From JACRBK01 sp964427955 (GTDB taxonomy: Bacteria > Chloroflexota > Anaerolineae > Aggregatilineales > Aggregatilineaceae), in the NCBI GenBank assembly GCA_964427955.1, contig CAYRWY010000249.1, positions 1-8,598 on the forward strand: a stretch of DNA of 8,598 nt, given 5' to 3'. Below the pieces are notes generated by a model. The model was given only the letters and a program-made list of their open reading frames with translations. It searched no databases and was not told the origin of the DNA. Positions 6,779 through 8,598 of the stretch are shown piece by piece (within the stretch, counting starts at the first letter, position 1; each line of letters starts with the position of its first letter). The position numbers and the translations under genes were made by a program.

Positions 6779-6906
6779 TGTGTTATCTCCTACTGATTAA
6801 GGTACAATAGCAGGCAGGTGCAGGACATCCTGTACGCAGGACCGGCTGCCGGATCGCGGACCAGGCGAAGCTCCGGGGCCAGTCAGCGGGGTAGGGGAGC
6901 GATCCT
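6779..6906. other. Spacer between DUF2089 and repeat-protein genes
   Basis: This 128-base gap contains a good AGGAGA ribosome binding site for the repeat protein (minus strand, about 6786-6791). It also holds a 12-base palindrome CAGGACATCCTG at 6821-6832, a CCGGCTGCCGG palindrome at 6842-6852 and a hairpin reaching into the upstream stop codon. A TATTGT at 6803-6808 on the minus strand lacks a -35 partner, so an internal promoter is not well supported. The simplest reading is one transcript with a structured spacer. Confidence 0.5.
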
Positions 6907-6912
6907 CTACCC
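6889..6912 (-). terminator. 10-bp hairpin with GCGA loop over the DUF2089 stop codon
   Basis: GGGTAGGGGA (6889-6898) pairs with TCCTCTACCC (6903-6912), with one G.T pair and a 4-base loop. On the minus-strand transcript the stem contains the TAG stop codon at 6907-6909. The 3' side is followed by CGCTGACTGG rather than a T-tract, so this is not a classical terminator. It may instead attenuate readthrough or mark an RNA processing site that sets different levels of the two proteins. Confidence 0.45.
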
Positions 6913-7299
6913 TGCGTCGTTTTGAGCCAACATCTGCTCTGCTTCGGTCGGTGAAAGTTCCCCGCGTTCGACCGCCTCCAGGATCGTCCGGCGGCGCTGC
7001 GCCCTGGGATCGGGCGGATCGGACGGCTCGCCGTGAAGCTGAAGCTGCAAATCGCGGATCACGCCGTCCAGCCGTCCCCGGATCGTCCAGTACCCCAGGC
7101 CGGTTTCGCGTTCCATTTCTTTGATGTTCCCCCGGCAGGAGACGAACAATTCCAGGAAGCGCAGGTTTTCATCCGGCAGCGCGCAGAAGGTGCAGCCGGT
7201 GTAGCGCCCGCGCACCACGGTATCGCAGGATGTGCAGCTCAGTTCGGTGACGACCATCTCGCTGCCGCACGAGGGGCAGTGGGTAAGTATTCGACGCAT
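6907..7299 (-). CDS. DUF2089 family protein, zinc ribbon plus HTH-like region
   Basis: A 130-residue protein of the DUF2089 family, generally regarded as a probable transcription regulator. CPSC (8-11) and CTSC (22-25) form an N-terminal zinc ribbon. The segment LPDENLRFLELFVSCRGNIK, continuing EMERETGLGYWTIRGRLDGV (about 41-80), is the family core and looks like a helix-turn-helix. After a Pro-rich linker, residues 106-126 (ILEAVERGELSPTEAEQML) form the C-terminal SHOCT-like module, which also opens the downstream repeat protein. An extra CxxC at 36-39 (CTFC) is not in the family pattern I remember. The start is well supported by GGAGG 7 bases upstream and by a strong promoter. It is the first gene of a probable two-gene operon and may control it or the divergent gene. 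Confidence 0.93.
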   Translation of the reverse strand: MRRILTHCPSCGSEMVVTELSCTSCDTVVRGRYTGCTFCALPDENLRFLELFVSCRGNIKEMERETGLGYWTIRGRLDGVIRDLQLQLHGEPSDPPDPRAQRRRTILEAVERGELSPTEAEQMLAQNDAG

Positions 7300-7321
7300 G
7301 GGTCTTCCTCCATTTGACTTC

Positions 7322-7349
7322 AGTGTAAGCGTTTTTTGATAAATGTCAA
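7322..7349 (-). promoter_or_regulatory. Sigma-70 type promoter for the DUF2089 gene
   Basis: On the minus strand a perfect TTGACA (7344-7349) stands 16 bases from TACACT (7322-7327, 4 of 6). Transcription would start near 7315, giving a short leader with GGAGG at its 3' end. It is the best promoter match in the window and is directly preceded by AT-rich palindromes that could serve as an UP element or operator. Confidence 0.7.
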
Positions 7350-7352
7350 GCT

Positions 7353-7389
7353 AAAACCAAAATTTTTGGTTTTGAATCAAAATGATTTT
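7353..7389. promoter_or_regulatory. Two AT-rich palindromes, candidate operator in the divergent region
   Basis: AAAACCAAAA (7353-7362) and TTTTGGTTTT (7364-7373) form a perfect 10-bp inverted repeat around a single T, ending 3 bases from the -35 hexamer of the DUF2089 promoter. Directly next to it AATCA-AAA-TGATT (7375-7387) is a second palindrome, followed by TTGG, so a CCAAAA half-site recurs on the minus strand. The segment contrasts sharply with the GC-rich surroundings. Its position fits a regulator binding site or UP element acting on the DUF2089 promoter and perhaps on the divergent gene. Confidence 0.55.
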
Positions 7390-7427
7390 GGTCAGCCCGG
7401 CAATGGCGATGATCGACCGCGGCTGCG

Positions 7428-7433
7428 TATAAC
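7428..7433 (+). promoter_or_regulatory. Candidate -10 element for the divergent plus-strand gene
   Basis: TATAAC matches 5 of 6 consensus positions and would start transcription near 7440, leaving a leader of about 48 bases. No good -35 hexamer is seen 16-18 bases upstream, so activation by a bound protein would be plausible. The leader contains a small hairpin, CCAGC (7450-7454) with GCTGG (7461-7465). Confidence 0.35.
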
Positions 7434-7487
7434 AGGATGATGTCTCCTACCAGCATTCCGGCTGGCAGGCGAGGGGAGGAGGACGCG

Positions 7488-8462
7488 ATGGACCTGGAAG
7501 GTTTTCGCCACTATCTGCACGACCGCAAGATTCCCGCGGCACAGATCGATCCCGCCCTGGCGGTGGCCGAACGCTTCGAGCACTACCTGGCCGGACTGCC
7601 GCCCCACACCCCGTCCGCCGCGGATGTCGAAGGTTTTGCGCAGGTGTTGATCCGCGAGGGACTCAACACTGAGGCCAATTTCATCAGCCTGATCCGCTAT
7701 GGCCGCTTTCTCGACAACGCCGAGGTCTTCCGCGCGGCGATGGACACCCTGGACGGCGCGGAGGTGGTCGATAACCTCTACCGGCGGCTCGGCGAACAAG
7801 CGGGCACGGCGCCGCGGGATGCCATCTTCGCGGGGATCGAGCTGCCGCCGTTGGGCCTGCCCGCCGTGGAGAAAGCGCGCCTGATACAGATCCTGATCGC
7901 CCGGATGGAGGCGCAGTTGGGGCCGGAAGCCTGCGAGCGGATTCTGTCGCCCAGCCTGCGCGATCTGCCGGACGAATACTACACCGCAGGCCGGGCGGAA
8001 TATCTCGCCAGCGGGGGCTTCGACGCGTTTTTGGAGCAGCGGCGGCAGGCATTCGTCGCCGAGCTGGAACAGCTTCAGCGCGAGGGGCGGCCCTACTTCA
8101 CGCAGGAAGTTACCGGCGAGATGATCCAGTTCGTGCGCGACAACCCGCTGATCGCCCAGGGCGTGCGCGAGGGGAACATCCTGTACGTCGTCAAAATCCC
8201 GTACCTGACCCAGCGTTACCTGTCCGAAACCGATCCGCAGATGAAACGCTACTACTACTGCCACTGTCCCTGGGCGCGCGAATCGATCCGGCGCGCGGAT
8301 GTGGCGGTCTCGCCCACCTTCTGCCAGTGCAGCGCGGGCTTCGTCAAAAAGCCGTGGGAGGTGATCTTTGGGCAGACGCTCCGGGCCGACGTGGTCGAGT
8401 CGGTGCTCAAGGGCGATCTCGTCTGCAAGATCGCGATCCACCTGCCGCCGGAAGTGGTGTAA
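7488..8462 (+). CDS. Uncharacterised protein with C-terminal cysteine cluster (possibly DUF6144-like)
   Basis: A 324-residue soluble protein without signal peptide or membrane helix. The N-terminal 200 residues are mostly helical and unremarkable (LDNAEVF, AQLGPEACERILSPSL). The C-terminal 70 residues carry a distinctive cluster: YYYCHCPWARESI (255-267; Cys258, Cys260), FCQCSAGFVKKPWE (278-291; Cys279, Cys281) and VLKGDLVCKIAI (306-317; Cys313). This CxC/CxC/C arrangement resembles, from memory, DUF6144 and L-2-amino-thiazoline-4-carboxylic acid hydrolase-like proteins, and suggests metal binding or redox chemistry; I cannot confirm the family. The ATG at 7488 is preferred over that at 7437 because GAGGGGAGGAGG lies just upstream and the first 17 codons show no protein-like character. 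It is transcribed away from the DUF2089 gene and ends in its own terminator. Confidence 0.88.
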   Translation: MDLEGFRHYLHDRKIPAAQIDPALAVAERFEHYLAGLPPHTPSAADVEGFAQVLIREGLNTEANFISLIRYGRFLDNAEVFRAAMDTLDGAEVVDNLYRRLGEQAGTAPRDAIFAGIELPPLGLPAVEKARLIQILIARMEAQLGPEACERILSPSLRDLPDEYYTAGRAEYLASGGFDAFLEQRRQAFVAELEQLQREGRPYFTQEVTGEMIQFVRDNPLIAQGVREGNILYVVKIPYLTQRYLSETDPQMKRYYYCHCPWARESIRRADVAVSPTFCQCSAGFVKKPWEVIFGQTLRADVVESVLKGDLVCKIAIHLPPEVV

Positions 8463-8482
8463 CGCTCTCAATCCTCCTCGTG

Positions 8483-8512
8483 TTGCCACGTGACAGGCCC
8501 CTGATGTAAAAT
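8483..8512 (+). promoter_or_regulatory. Possible promoter leading straight into the terminator hairpin
   Basis: TTGCCA (8483-8488) and TAAAAT (8507-8512), each 5 of 6 to consensus, are 18 bases apart. The predicted start (about 8519) is the first base of the hairpin at 8519-8539. It may be chance, or it may produce a very short RNA or an antitermination-controlled leader for whatever lies beyond the window. Confidence 0.25.
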
Positions 8513-8518
8513 CCTTAC

Positions 8519-8544
8519 AGATGTCCCGTCGGGACATCTTTATT
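8519..8544 (+). terminator. Intrinsic terminator of the cysteine-cluster gene
   Basis: AGATGTCCC (8519-8527) pairs perfectly with GGGACATCT (8531-8539) around a 3-base loop, followed by TTATT. It lies 56 bases past the stop codon and is the only hairpin in the window with a T-rich tail. Confidence 0.8.
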
Positions 8545-8584
8545 GATCCTTGCACCAATAGCTAAACTTTTGCCTGGGAGATTG

Positions 8585-8598
8585 ACCTCACCCCTCAA
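8585..8598. repeat. Truncated start of another CCTCACCCCT dispersed repeat
   Basis: The window ends in CCTCACCCCTCAA, which resembles the left edge of the CCTCACCCC/CCCCTCTCC repeat seen at 2814-2838. The rest is outside the window, so the assignment is tentative. The stretch 8545-8584 shows nothing else recognisable. Confidence 0.35.

Noticed and set aside
5312..6796. Plus-strand open frame of 494 codons opposite the repeat gene
   Set aside because: It is the antisense shadow of the 84-bp array. The minus strand has the ribosome binding site, the recognisable N-terminal module and a promoter-linked neighbour.
7392..8558. Minus-strand open frame of 388 codons opposite the cysteine-cluster gene
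   Set aside because: It runs through the terminator and has no ribosome binding site. The plus-strand gene has a strong site and conserved-looking cysteine motifs.
1..8598. tRNA, rRNA or riboswitch
   Set aside because: I saw no tRNA-like cloverleaf, rRNA core sequence or recognisable riboswitch motif in the gaps between genes.

Overview
This is a GC-rich bacterial chromosomal window with six protein-coding genes and no RNA gene, CRISPR array, transposase or phage gene that I can see. The mix of genes suggests a Chloroflexota (Anaerolineae-like) genome: a membrane Ser/Thr kinase fused to a formylglycine-generating-enzyme-like domain, a secreted SH3b/LysM protein, a DUF2089 regulator, and many CCCCTCTCC-type dispersed repeats between genes. 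That placement is inference from general knowledge, not a search result.

Layout. Positions 1-265 hold a composite dispersed repeat made of two CCCCTCTCC hairpins inside a longer inverted repeat; it ends 10 bases from the kinase stop codon. 266-2524 (minus) is the kinase-TM-FGE protein. 2525-2929 is intergenic, with more dispersed repeat copies. 2930-3949 (minus) is a family-2 glycosyltransferase of the dolichol/undecaprenyl-phosphate sugar transferase type. 3950-4382 is intergenic, with outward-facing candidate promoters and a second copy of a roughly 48-bp element also found at 2847-2895. 4383-5126 (plus) is an exported protein with two SH3b domains and a C-terminal LysM. It converges on 5207-6778 (minus), a 523-residue protein dominated by about thirteen 28-residue repeats. 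Upstream of that, on the same strand, lies a DUF2089 zinc-ribbon/HTH protein (6907-7299). An AT-rich region with a near-consensus promoter and two palindromes separates it from a divergent gene of uncertain function with a C-terminal cysteine cluster (7488-8462), which is followed by a clear intrinsic terminator.

How the genes may work together. The kinase, glycosyltransferase and SH3b/LysM protein all act at the membrane or cell wall but show no sign of forming one operon. The most interesting part is 5207-8462: a probable two-gene operon (DUF2089 regulator, then repeat protein) whose products share a short helical module of the SHOCT-like/YvlB type, plus a divergent gene across a palindrome-rich promoter region. 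The repeat protein appears to stand where other bacteria carry membrane-stress proteins next to DUF2089. Its function is not known to me.
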